Source: Oleiharenicola sp.
GTDB taxonomy: Bacteria; Verrucomicrobiota; Verrucomicrobiia; Opitutales; Opitutaceae
NCBI GenBank assembly: GCA_025363455.1
Contig: JANYDW010000063.1
Location: 17,648 to 81,647 of the forward strand
Direction of reading: 5' to 3'
DNA length: 64,000 bases
The notes beneath the pieces were generated by a model. It was not told the origin of the DNA and made no database searches. It was given only the letters and a program-made list of their open reading frames with translations. Shown here in pieces: positions 33,070-41,689 of the stretch. Numbering within the stretch: position 1 is the first letter of the stretch; each line of letters begins with the position of its first letter. The position numbers and the translations under genes were made by a program.

Positions 33070-35461
33070 TTCAACCCCCAAGCGTATGACCCCTGTTTAC
33101 CCTGTTGCATTCACGCGGGCCCGGGCAGCTGGCTGCTGCTGCCTGGCCCTCCTCGCCCTCCGGGCCGCCGCCCAGACCGCCGCCCCGGCTCCCACCTCCG
33201 ACACGGTGGTACTGCCCACCTTCACGGTGTCGACCAGCCAGGATGTCGGCTACCGCGCCGCCAACTCAGTCTCGGCCACGCGCGTGGACACGCCGATCAA
33301 GGACCTGCCGTTCGCGATCAGCGCGTTTACGCAGCAGTTCATCACTGACATCGGCGCGCGCGACCTGTTCGACGTCGTGCAGTACGCGCCGAGCGTCACC
33401 AGCGCGGGCCGGGAATTCAACGCGGGCAACGCGGTCTACACGATCCGGGGGTACGACCAGGCGCCCCAACACAACGGCTTCGTCGGCGAGGGCTACGTCG
33501 ACACCGCCTCGATCGAGCGCGTCGAGGTGGTGAAGGGCCCGTCCTCGCTGCTTTACGGCCAGGTCGCACCCGGTGGGACCGTCAACTACATCACCAAGCG
33601 TGCGGGCGAAAAAGCCCAGACCATCATCAACGGCCAGTTCGGCACCCAGAATTTCTGGCGCACCTCCCTCGACCTCAACCAGCCGCTCGTCGGCCGGAAG
33701 CTCCTGTTCCGCTTCAACGGCGTGTATGAGAATGGCCGCGACAACATCAAGCCGAGCGGCCAGAAAACCCGCATCCTCGCCCCGACGCTCACCTGGAAGG
33801 TCAACGACCGCGTTGCGCTGACCCTGGACTACCAGTGGTTCCAACGCCGGGAGAAGCCCGAGGGCGCACAGCTCAAGCCCAACACCGAGATCGTCGGCCT
33901 GCCCGGCACCAACGGGATCCTGAGCGCCACCGGCCTGTTGATCAACCCGCTCAACAACATCGATCCGGGTTTCCTGACCTACTATCCGCTGCCGGCGGAT
34001 TTCAATTACGCCTCCCGGAACGATCACCGGGACACCGACTATGAGTCGCTCAACGCGGAGCTGACGGTAAAGTTGACCGACCACTGGAACGCCCGCGCCA
34101 ACTTCAACTGGAACAAGCGCCGGGTCGCCCAAAAGCTCACGGGCCTTGGCGCCGTGAGCATCACCGTGCCGACCAGCTACTACCCGGCGGGGGCGACCCT
34201 CCCGATCTCGGCCGCGAACTACAAGCTGGCGGCCTACGCCTATGCCGCCGACCTCCTCAACAACATCACCCTGGCGCTGCAGGCACCCCAGGCCCAACTC
34301 GGCCGGCGCAAACGCCTCCAGGAGGACTGGGGTTTTGGCGCGACTTCCCAGGTCGAGTTCGCGGGCAGCTTTGTCGTACCCGGCGCCAAGCTCAAGCCCC
34401 TCGTCGGCTTTTACTACAACGAGTCCCAGAGCAAGAGCCGCCTGCGCTCGAGCGCGACGGCGAATTTCTTTCCGGTCTGGGACATAAAAAACCCGGCCAC
34501 CTGGGACTACAACACGAACTTCGACGTCAATGAGCAGCCGCTCACGACGAACTCGCGCTCCCCGGCCCGCAGTGCCGCCGCCTACGGCATCCTCAATGCC
34601 AGCTTCCTGAACGACCGCTTGAACGCGATGGTCGGCGCACGCTACAACGAATCCTCGGGTGCGACCGACAACTTCCTCACCCCCACTTCGAGCGTGGCCA
34701 AGGTGTCCGCGAAGAAAACCACGCCACAAGCTGGGATGGGCTGGAAGCTCAGCAACGACATGATGGTCTACGGCTCGTACAGCCAGTCCTACGTGAACAA
34801 CGCGGCCGCCCTCCAGCGCGAGAACGTGCCCATCGGCCCGGCGGCTCCCACCACCTCCGACGGCTACGAGCTCGGCCTGAAAACCGACTTCCTTGGCGGA
34901 CGTGTGTCCTCCACGGTCGCCCTCTACACGATCGACCAGCGGGACCGCATCCTGCGCTTCAACTCCTTCAACGCCCTGGGCGTCACCGTGACCAACAGCC
35001 TGCAAGGCACCATCGACCGCAGCGAAGGCGTCGAGGTCGAGCTGACCTGGTCTCCGCTCGACAACTGGCAGATCTATGTGAGCGCCGCGCGGGACAACAT
35101 CCGCGTGACCAAGGTCCCGGCCGGGGAGGAGGCTTTCCTCGGTGCCAACCCGGAGGCGACCGTCCGCGACCTGGCCAACCTGTGGACCCGCTACAGCTTC
35201 ACGGGTGGATTAAAGGGCCTGTGGGTCGGGGCCGGCTTCAACTACTCCGGCAAAAAGGCGCAGCGCACCAACAACCCGGCGCTCTACCTTCCCGGGGAAA
35301 CGCTCTACAATTCAGCCATTGGCTTCGATTGGAAACAGGAAGGTCACGACCTGAGCGCCGTGGTAAACTGGCAGAACATGGCCGACATTGAGTATTTCCC
35401 GGCCAACCAGCAGCGCGGCCAGCCCGGGCGCATTACGGCTTCATTCACCGCCAAGTTCTAA
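33065..35461 (+). CDS. TonB-dependent outer-membrane receptor
   Basis: A 798-residue receptor. After a signal peptide (to about residue 37) comes the plug: VLPTFTVSTSQDVGYRAAN, IKDLPFAISAFTQQFI, and VEVVKGPSSLLYGQVAPGGT then VNYITKRAG. A 22-stranded barrel ends GRITASFTAKF with terminal Phe. The plug resembles siderophore-type receptors, but the position opposite a fucosidase gene and beside sugar enzymes points to oligosaccharide uptake. A strong terminator follows the stop. Confidence 0.93.
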   Translation: MPSTPKRMTPVYPVAFTRARAAGCCCLALLALRAAAQTAAPAPTSDTVVLPTFTVSTSQDVGYRAANSVSATRVDTPIKDLPFAISAFTQQFITDIGARDLFDVVQYAPSVTSAGREFNAGNAVYTIRGYDQAPQHNGFVGEGYVDTASIERVEVVKGPSSLLYGQVAPGGTVNYITKRAGEKAQTIINGQFGTQNFWRTSLDLNQPLVGRKLLFRFNGVYENGRDNIKPSGQKTRILAPTLTWKVNDRVALTLDYQWFQRREKPEGAQLKPNTEIVGLPGTNGILSATGLLINPLNNIDPGFLTYYPLPADFNYASRNDHRDTDYESLNAELTVKLTDHWNARANFNWNKRRVAQKLTGLGAVSITVPTSYYPAGATLPISAANYKLAAYAYAADLLNNITLALQAPQAQLGRRKRLQEDWGFGATSQVEFAGSFVVPGAKLKPLVGFYYNESQSKSRLRSSATANFFPVWDIKNPATWDYNTNFDVNEQPLTTNSRSPARSAAAYGILNASFLNDRLNAMVGARYNESSGATDNFLTPTSSVAKVSAKKTTPQAGMGWKLSNDMMVYGSYSQSYVNNAAALQRENVPIGPAAPTTSDGYELGLKTDFLGGRVSSTVALYTIDQRDRILRFNSFNALGVTVTNSLQGTIDRSEGVEVELTWSPLDNWQIYVSAARDNIRVTKVPAGEEAFLGANPEATVRDLANLWTRYSFTGGLKGLWVGAGFNYSGKKAQRTNNPALYLPGETLYNSAIGFDWKQEGHDLSAVVNWQNMADIEYFPANQQRGQPGRITASFTAKF

Positions 35462-35484
35462 GTGACTGGTTTTTTGTCAGGGTC

Positions 35485-35516
35485 GCAGGCCGTCCTTGGG
35501 GGACGGCCTGCTTTTT
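35485..35516 (+). terminator. Rho-independent terminator after the TonB receptor
   Basis: An 11-bp perfect stem GCAGGCCGTCC / GGACGGCCTGC with loop TTGGG is followed by TTTTT, 24 bases after the stop. Confidence 0.93.
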
Positions 35517-35532
35517 CCCCGCCGCCACCGTG

Positions 35533-35552
35533 GTGGCGCGCTTGCGCGCCGG
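35533..35552 (+). repeat. Half REP with GCGCG-CTTG-CGCGC hairpin
   Basis: The foot GTGG leads into GCGCG, CTTG, CGCGC. It lies between the receptor terminator and the isomerase ATG. Confidence 0.65.
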
Positions 35553-35580
35553 ATGATTGGGGCCCACGCTCGACGGCCTG

Positions 35581-36378
35581 ATGTCCTACACCCGCGTCCT
35601 TTCCACCCTGGGTTGCCCGGAACTCACCTTCGAGGCGGCGGTGGCGCTGGCCCGGCGCCACGGCCTCGGAGCCATCGAGCTCCGGGCGCTGGCGGGCTCC
35701 ATGGACTTGCCGGCGCATTTCGCCGCCCTGTACGGCACACCGGAAAAATTGGCGGAGCAGGCCCGGGCGCTGGGCGTGAAGGTTACCGGGCTCTGCACCT
35801 CGCTGAAGGCGGTGGGCGGCACCGCGGCGGACCGGGAAGCTTTTCTGCAATTCATCCCATGGGCCGACGCACTGGGCGTGCCGTGGCTGCGGGTCTTCGA
35901 TGCCGGCAAGAGTGCCGATGCGGCTGAGCTCGCCGAGGCAGCAGCCACGGTGCAGTGGTGGCGCGAGTTGCGGGCTAAGAACGGTTGGAAGACGGACATC
36001 ATGATCGAGACGCATGACTCGCTGCTGACGGGTGCGGTGATCACGCGGTTTCTCGCGGCGGCGCCGGGCACGGCGATCCGCTGGGACACACACCACACGT
36101 GGAAGAAGGGCGGCGAGGATCCGGTCGTTACGTGGCACGCGATCAAGCACGCAGTCGTTTCGATCGACGTGAAGGACAGCATCAGCCGGCCCTCGGCGAA
36201 ACATGCCTGGACCTACGTGCTGCCAGGTGATGGGGAATTCCCCATCGCGCCATTGCGCGAAATCCTGCGGGCCGGCTATGTCGGTCCCGTGAGTCTGGAA
36301 TGGGAAAAACTCTGGCACCCATACTTGCCGACGCTCGACGAGGCGCTGGCCATCGCAGAGCTGCGCGACTGGTGGTAG
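35581..36378 (+). CDS. Sugar isomerase/epimerase-type TIM barrel
   Basis: A 265-residue xylose isomerase-like TIM-barrel protein: FEAAVALARRHGLGAIELRA, IMIETHDSLLTGAVITRFLA (metal Glu and His), IRWDTHHTWKKGGEDP, VVSIDVKDS and VSLEWEKLWHP. It is likely a cytoplasmic keto-sugar isomerase or epimerase. The start at 35581 is preferred because the domain begins immediately. Its stop codon TAG is the first part of a following REP foot (GTAGGGCGCGG). It is the second such enzyme here, with low similarity to the one at 27217. Confidence 0.85.
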   Translation: MSYTRVLSTLGCPELTFEAAVALARRHGLGAIELRALAGSMDLPAHFAALYGTPEKLAEQARALGVKVTGLCTSLKAVGGTAADREAFLQFIPWADALGVPWLRVFDAGKSADAAELAEAAATVQWWRELRAKNGWKTDIMIETHDSLLTGAVITRFLAAAPGTAIRWDTHHTWKKGGEDPVVTWHAIKHAVVSIDVKDSISRPSAKHAWTYVLPGDGEFPIAPLREILRAGYVGPVSLEWEKLWHPYLPTLDEALAIAELRDWW

Positions 36379-36430
36379 GGCGCGGATTCCGCTCCGCGCC
36401 GTCCGGCGGGCAAGGGACTGCCCGCCCCAG
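36375..36430. repeat. REP-like hairpins overlapping the isomerase stop
   Basis: GTAGGGCGCGGATTCCGCTC with CGCGCC, then GGCGGGCAAGGGACTGCCCG. The TAG in the foot (36376-36378) is the stop codon of the isomerase gene. Confidence 0.75.
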
Positions 36431-36501
36431 GGGGTCGCTGATTTCCCTATCGGCGGCATGGCGCGGGGTGGAAACCGATGCCCACCTGCGAGCTGGCCGA
36501 A

Positions 36502-38670
36502 TCACGGCCCCAGCGCCCGACCATCGACCCGCAGGTAGGTGCCGTCGCGGACAAAGTGGTTGAGGATCTTGCCGGACAGGTCGCGGCGGACGATGACAAG
36601 CGAGGCGTCGGTTTCGACGCCCTCCTCGGATATCGGGCGAGATTTGCACGAGGCAATAATCAGGGTTTTTTCGGTGGCGGAGGTGACGACCACAGTCGAG
36701 AAGCTATTTTCGGTGCCATGGTTGACGGAGGAGTTGACAGAGAAGGGAACGGATTCGTTGGCCGCGGCGGGTTTGAGCAAGATGATCCCTGGCACCCCGA
36801 CCTCATATTCGATCTCGAGATAAGGAAAGGCGGCGAAATCACCTTTGATGTAGGTGAGTTCTCCATTCCTTTCCGCGCACGATTTGGCGCCGGCGATCCA
36901 AGCGCGGAGATTGCCTGACGGGCCGTAACGGTCGGCGGAATAGTTCCAGATTGTTTCCGTGCGATTGTGGGAGAGGGTTCCTCGGCCGCCATGGAGATAG
37001 GCCTTCACTTCGCCGGGCAGCCGGGCCTCGACGCGGTCGATGACGGCGTAGTAGTCACCGGCGATCCAGAAAATCGCGCGGTGCCACGCGGCCTTCTGGC
37101 CGAAGAAAGCGGACTTCTCCTCGCCGACGAGGCCGGGCTGCTCCACGCGGAAGGAAACGGGCGGCGTGGCGTTGGTGGCCACCTTGTCGGCGGGCTGGCC
37201 GTCGAAGGTGAGCGTGTTGTGGGCCGGCGCCTTATTATACCAGGCGGTGCGCTCCGCTCCGGTATAGGTCCCGCGAGAGTAGCCGCTGTCGGAGCTCATC
37301 ATCTGGCCTTCGGCCTCGAGGATGAAGCTCAGCTGGTCGTCATGGTTGTGGTTGTCGGCCACGGCGACGCCATGGAAAAGCAGGTAACGCTGGCCGGACC
37401 CTGTGGCGGTCCAGCTGTTGCGGAGGACAGTCTGGCCGCCGGAGAGGAAGACACTGGGCGGGGCGTCGGGGGCCGTGGCGCGAAGCGTGGCGTCGTGGGT
37501 GAGAAGTTCATCCATTTCGAGCGAATAGTCCCAGCTCGCACCCGTGTAGTTGAAGCCACTGTCCGCGCTTTCCTTTTCGAATGGAGCCAGATCGCAGGTG
37601 GCGTAGCTCCAGGAGAGAAGCTCCGCGAGCGGAGCCGTGGAGTGCAGCCGGGTCTTGGCGTGACGGTAGGCGGGAGCGACCAAGTGGGTCGGCGTCGGGC
37701 GCAAGTAGGAATCCTCGATGTTCGGCAGCCAGCCGCGACTGTTGCGGATCTCGATCATGTTCTCGAAGACCGGCTGGAATGCCGTGAAGCCGTCGGCCCC
37801 CGAGACATTTCGGTAGTGGTAGAGGAAGGGGACGAAATTAATCAGCGAGAACGTCAGGTAGTGGCTGCCCTCACGGTAAATGCCGTCACCGCTGAAGAAG
37901 TAGCGGGTGTTCTTGTTGGCGGCTTCGAGGGCCCGGCCGAGCCACGCTTTCGCGCGCGGATCGGAGGAGAGGGTCAACGCGATCGAACCAAGTCCCCATG
38001 CCGGCTTGGACAAGTGATTGTGCGGGCTATCGGGCGTCCACGCGTAGAGATTTTCGTAAACGAACTGCGCTTCGCGGGCGAGGCGGGCACGGATTTTCCG
38101 GTCTGCCTCCGGCGTGAGCAGTGGCTGGATACAATCGTACGCGTGGCCGTAGTTCTGCAGCCACGAGCCGCGGTATATTTCATCCACGGCGCTGCCCTGA
38201 ACCTTGGCATCCAGCTCAAAGATCGGTCCGTCATAGGCGCGTAGGAGCAATTCCTCGGTGCGGCGCTGATGATTGGCCCGGGCCTCCGCGCTATCGGCAA
38301 ACAGGGCCAGCAGGGCATGGGCGCGGGCCGCGATGGACATCGCGCCATAGTATTTGTGGATGGCCTCAGCCTGGCCGTGCGCCATGGGCGCTGGGGGCGG
38401 GGCTTGTGAAAGATCAGCCAGCTTTTGCACGGCGGCCCAGCGGTGACGGGCGAAGTCGTCGGCCGCGAAAGTTGCCTTTAGCGCGGGCAAGTCGCCCGCC
38501 GTGAACCAGAGCGAAGGGTGAGTCTCCTGCGCCGGTAGCATGGGCTCCGCGGGCAGGGCGAAACCGGTATAGGAATCATAGAGCCCGGCGGGAGCCTGAT
38601 CGCGGCCGGAGCAGGGCAGGATCGCGCACCAGGTCGCTCCCACGAGAAGAAGGATTCGGACGGATTTCAT
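36502..38670 (-). CDS. Heparinase II/III-family polysaccharide lyase
   Basis: A 722-residue secreted protein with a signal peptide (residues 1-22). The N-terminal alpha-toroid (about 50-380) has WLQNYGHAYDCIQPLLTPEA and PHNHLSKPAWGLGSIALTL. The C-terminal beta-sandwich has NHNHDDQLSFILEAEGQ and DSGYSRGTYTGAERTAWYNK, typical of heparinase II/III-like lyases including alginate and oligo-uronide lyases. It should cleave uronate-containing chains by beta-elimination, feeding the GH88-like hydrolase. A 27-bp palindrome lies just before its ATG. Exact PL family is not certain. Confidence 0.85.
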   Translation of the reverse strand: MKSVRILLLVGATWCAILPCSGRDQAPAGLYDSYTGFALPAEPMLPAQETHPSLWFTAGDLPALKATFAADDFARHRWAAVQKLADLSQAPPPAPMAHGQAEAIHKYYGAMSIAARAHALLALFADSAEARANHQRRTEELLLRAYDGPIFELDAKVQGSAVDEIYRGSWLQNYGHAYDCIQPLLTPEADRKIRARLAREAQFVYENLYAWTPDSPHNHLSKPAWGLGSIALTLSSDPRAKAWLGRALEAANKNTRYFFSGDGIYREGSHYLTFSLINFVPFLYHYRNVSGADGFTAFQPVFENMIEIRNSRGWLPNIEDSYLRPTPTHLVAPAYRHAKTRLHSTAPLAELLSWSYATCDLAPFEKESADSGFNYTGASWDYSLEMDELLTHDATLRATAPDAPPSVFLSGGQTVLRNSWTATGSGQRYLLFHGVAVADNHNHDDQLSFILEAEGQMMSSDSGYSRGTYTGAERTAWYNKAPAHNTLTFDGQPADKVATNATPPVSFRVEQPGLVGEEKSAFFGQKAAWHRAIFWIAGDYYAVIDRVEARLPGEVKAYLHGGRGTLSHNRTETIWNYSADRYGPSGNLRAWIAGAKSCAERNGELTYIKGDFAAFPYLEIEYEVGVPGIILLKPAAANESVPFSVNSSVNHGTENSFSTVVVTSATEKTLIIASCKSRPISEEGVETDASLVIVRRDLSGKILNHFVRDGTYLRVDGRALGP

Positions 38671-38678
38671 GCATCGGT

Positions 38679-38705
38679 CACTTGTAACCTAATAGGTTAC
38701 AAGTG
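38679..38705. promoter_or_regulatory. 27-bp perfect palindrome before the heparinase-type gene
   Basis: Arms CACTTGTAACCTA and TAGGTTACAAGTG flank a single central A. It ends 8 bases upstream of the lyase ATG and overlaps the stop of the DUF2264 gene (38697-38699). The one-base centre argues for a protein operator, possibly GntR-type, rather than a hairpin. Confidence 0.75.
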
Positions 38706-40604
38706 GGTGCGGGGCGACAGCGTTGGCAGGGACCAGTGACGGATCTCCCAGTCGCCCAATTTCGGATGAGTGAGTTTCCAGTCGCCGGCGGTGCCGGAGG
38801 CGACGCGCCAGGGGGTGGATGCGGGGTGATCAGTGCCGGCCCACGATAGGGCGGCGAGGATCACGGGACCGGTGAGGCGCGCGGTTTTCACCACGGGCGT
38901 GGCGTGATACGGCGCGGCGACGTGGCGGCGATCGGTCGAGTCGTCGAGCCGGACGTCCCACTCCGCGCCACCGAAGCCGAGCAGGGGCTGGAGCGCGGTG
39001 CCCTTCTCGCCGTTGAAAACGGCGAGGGTGGAACCCGCCGTCCCCGGCGGGTTCAAGCTCGTCCGGAGTCCGGGCTCCACCTGTTGCATCGGCAGTGCGA
39101 AGCCGCCTACTCGTAGCACGACGGGCTGGCGGGCGTCGCAATGATGGACGTGCAGCAGCCAACCGGCGCGCCAGAAAACGAAGGTCTCGACCGAGGTGTT
39201 CACCTGGCCGGTCTTGCAGCCCAGGTTCCAACTGTAGCCGAGATGATCGTCGGTCAGCTCGACGGCGACGGTGGAGTGGCGGCCGAAAATGCGGCCGTCA
39301 TCGAGGTGCGCGGTGAGCGCGCTGTCGAGGGACACATTTGAGATCTCCGGAAAAGCATAGGTGAAGTGGACGCCGGTGCGGTAGCTGAGCTTGCTCCATT
39401 TCCACGCCCCATAGCGGAGCTGGGTGTTACCGACCATCGAGCCGGCATTGAGGATCTCGACGTCACCGCCGGGCACGCTGCGGGTGACGAGACCCGGGGC
39501 GGGCATCACGCGGACAAAGCCATGCTCCGCCGGCAGAAGTTGTTCGTCGTCGGTCCAGAACGCATGGGTAGGCGGCAGCAGGAGCGGGGTGAAGCCCTTG
39601 GCCGTCCAGTAAGGCGAGGCGGCACAGGAATATTGCTCGACGATTTTGTCGAAGCGGTCGGTGAAACCCGCGGCGAGGCAGCCCTGCTTTTGATAGATGG
39701 GGCGGGTCAGGAAGAAATCAAGGTTGCGCGTGCAGAGCCGGCGCAACCGGCCGGGAGCGAGGTCAGTGCAGTTTTCCACGAGGGCGAGGCCGAAGACATT
39801 GAGGCCGTTGAATCGGTAGGTGATCGAGCGGCCGAAGGCGGGATGCTCCCCGCTGGCGGCGAAGAAATGCTGGTAGTCGTCGACAAATAATTTTGCCCAG
39901 TTGCGCCAACGGGCGGCGCGGGCCGGATCGGTCGCGCCATGGAGGTGTGTCCACATGAGGCCGTAGAAGTGGAAGGCATAGGCGTTGTAGTGGTCGTAGG
40001 CCTGGTTGATGCCGTCCTCAAACCAGCCGCCGCCGCGGTGCATGGTCTCCAGCTGGTTGAGGTGCGCCGTGATCACGGCCCGGTCGGTGCGGTGGGCGCA
40101 GCTCTGTTGCCCGAGGAACTCGAGAATGTGCACCGACATGAACAGGTGGTTGTTGTTGACGATGCCGCCGCCGCGGCAGGTGGCGAACCAGCGGCAGACC
40201 TGCGCCTGTTCGTCGGGCGTGAGCGGGGTCCACAGATCGCGGGTGGCGAGCTGGAGTGCGATGGACATCAGGCCCATCTCGACATGGTGCTGATGGTACG
40301 AGGCGTCGGGGCCCCAGTAGTGGGGACCGCTGGGGTCGGTGCCGGCGACCAGTCCCGCCCGAAACCACGTGGCGAGTTTTTCGCGGAACACCGCGTCCTC
40401 GGGTTGCGGGACGGACTGGAGCCAGAACGCCGCCAATGTGAGCGGGCGGGCAAAACTCTCCAACCGGTCAGCCTGTTTGTCGTGGTCGCTGATCGCGCCG
40501 GCAATGGCCAGGTCGGCCCGACCGGGCTGCATGAGGGCGGCCAGCGGCTCGAGCAGGCGGCGGGCCGAATCCTGCCAGTGGCGATACGGGGAAGGCTGGG
40601 GCAT
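38697..40604 (-). CDS. DUF2264-family protein
   Basis: A 635-residue protein with the DUF2264 layout: YRHWQDSARRLLEPLAALMQ, GPDASYHQHHVEMGLMSIAL and an alpha-helical first half (about 1-370), then a beta-rich second half. The family resembles alpha/alpha-barrel lyases or hydrolases and often sits in polysaccharide loci, but its activity is not established. There is no signal peptide. It precedes the heparinase-type gene on the same strand, with only a palindrome between them. That context suggests a role in processing the same uronate polymer. Confidence 0.8.
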   Translation of the reverse strand: MPQPSPYRHWQDSARRLLEPLAALMQPGRADLAIAGAISDHDKQADRLESFARPLTLAAFWLQSVPQPEDAVFREKLATWFRAGLVAGTDPSGPHYWGPDASYHQHHVEMGLMSIALQLATRDLWTPLTPDEQAQVCRWFATCRGGGIVNNNHLFMSVHILEFLGQQSCAHRTDRAVITAHLNQLETMHRGGGWFEDGINQAYDHYNAYAFHFYGLMWTHLHGATDPARAARWRNWAKLFVDDYQHFFAASGEHPAFGRSITYRFNGLNVFGLALVENCTDLAPGRLRRLCTRNLDFFLTRPIYQKQGCLAAGFTDRFDKIVEQYSCAASPYWTAKGFTPLLLPPTHAFWTDDEQLLPAEHGFVRVMPAPGLVTRSVPGGDVEILNAGSMVGNTQLRYGAWKWSKLSYRTGVHFTYAFPEISNVSLDSALTAHLDDGRIFGRHSTVAVELTDDHLGYSWNLGCKTGQVNTSVETFVFWRAGWLLHVHHCDARQPVVLRVGGFALPMQQVEPGLRTSLNPPGTAGSTLAVFNGEKGTALQPLLGFGGAEWDVRLDDSTDRRHVAAPYHATPVVKTARLTGPVILAALSWAGTDHPASTPWRVASGTAGDWKLTHPKLGDWEIRHWSLPTLSPRTHL

Positions 40605-40605
40605 T

Positions 40606-40675
40606 TTCGATTGGGGATTCTCGATTTTCGAGGGGCGGAGGCGCCGCCTGATTTTCTAGAAATCGAAAATCCCTA
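40606..40675. repeat. GATTTTCGA-word inverted repeat
   Basis: GGGGATTCTCGATTTTCGAG with GGGCGG faces, on the minus strand, GGGATTTTCGATTTCTAGAA. It fills the spacer between the hydroxyacid dehydrogenase and DUF2264 genes. The TAG at its edge (40673-40675, minus strand) is the dehydrogenase stop. Confidence 0.75.
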
Positions 40676-41677
40676 GGTGCTGGTGTCGTACACCGCGGGG
40701 GTGATGACGGCCTGCAGCGGCCGGTCGGCCGCGTAGGCGGCGAGATTCTCCAAGGCAAATCTGCCGGCATCACGCCGTCGGTCGGAGGTCGGGCCCGCGA
40801 TGTGCGGCGTGAGCGTGACGTTGCGCAGCCCGCGGAAGGGCGAGTCGACGGGCAGCGGTTCGACGCCGTAGACGTCCAGCCCGATCATGATTTTACCCTC
40901 CTGGGCGACGCGCAGCAAAGCAGCCTCGTTCACGACCGCGCCGCGGCCGACATTAACGAAGACCCCGCCCGGGCGGATGAGGCGAAGATGTTTTTCCTGC
41001 ACAGCGCCCTCGGTGTGGGAATTTAACGGGGCGAGTTCGACGATGATGTCATTCTCGGCGAAGAGCGCCTCCAGTGACGGCGCCCGGCTGATGCCGTGCC
41101 TGGCCTCGATCTGGCGAGTGAGATCGGGCGCGAAACTGGTGATCGTGACATTGAAGGGGCGGAGCAGCTGGACGAGTTCGCGGGCAATCTGCCCGAAGCC
41201 GTGCAGACCGATGCGACGGCCAAAAAGCGAGGCGGTCTCGGTGCCGCCGTTTTTCCATCCACCCTCATTGTGCATGGCGAGGGTCCAGTGGGTGGCGCGG
41301 CGCAAGCAGGAGAGGATGTGGAAAAGCGCCCATTCCGCGACGATCCGGCTGATGGAGCCTCCCCAATTGGTCACGAGCAGGCCCCGCTCTAGTTGCTCGC
41401 GGCTGACCAGGCGGCGGATGGATCCGCAGAGATAGCACACGTAGCGGAGTCGCGGCGGCAGGGTGGCGGGCAGCGGCGGGGTTTTCCAGCAGGCCAGCAA
41501 CACCTCGGGATCGGTCGCGGCGAAAATCGCGGCAAAATCAGCGGCAGACTTTCCCGTCGGATCCCAAGTTGAAAAAACGGGACTGATGTTCCGCACCTGT
41601 CCGAACAACGGCTCGGGCAGGAAATCACGAAGTTCCTCGGGGGTGAGCGTGGCGAGAAGGGCAGTGGGGGGCGGCAT
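40673..41677 (-). CDS. D-2-hydroxyacid dehydrogenase, copy 2
   Basis: A 334-residue paralogue of the protein at 30399. The cofactor loop is GLHGFGQIAREL. Arg lies in VNVGRGAVVNEAAL, the acidic residue in DVYGVEPLP and His in LTPHIAGPT, all canonical. It follows the mannose-6-phosphate isomerase gene by 12 bases and precedes DUF2264. A role in reducing keto-acids from uronate or deoxy-sugar breakdown is inferred from context. Confidence 0.9.
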   Translation of the reverse strand: MPPPTALLATLTPEELRDFLPEPLFGQVRNISPVFSTWDPTGKSAADFAAIFAATDPEVLLACWKTPPLPATLPPRLRYVCYLCGSIRRLVSREQLERGLLVTNWGGSISRIVAEWALFHILSCLRRATHWTLAMHNEGGWKNGGTETASLFGRRIGLHGFGQIARELVQLLRPFNVTITSFAPDLTRQIEARHGISRAPSLEALFAENDIIVELAPLNSHTEGAVQEKHLRLIRPGGVFVNVGRGAVVNEAALLRVAQEGKIMIGLDVYGVEPLPVDSPFRGLRNVTLTPHIAGPTSDRRRDAGRFALENLAAYAADRPLQAVITPAVYDTST

Positions 41678-41689
41678 GGGGACAAGGGG

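Noticed and set aside
33065..35461. Siderophore-specific receptor
   Set aside because: The plug resembles siderophore receptors, but no siderophore or iron genes are near and it faces a fucosidase gene, so only a general TonB receptor call is made.
38679..38705. Intrinsic terminator for DUF2264
   Set aside because: A one-base loop and no following T-run make an RNA terminator unlikely; an operator is favoured.
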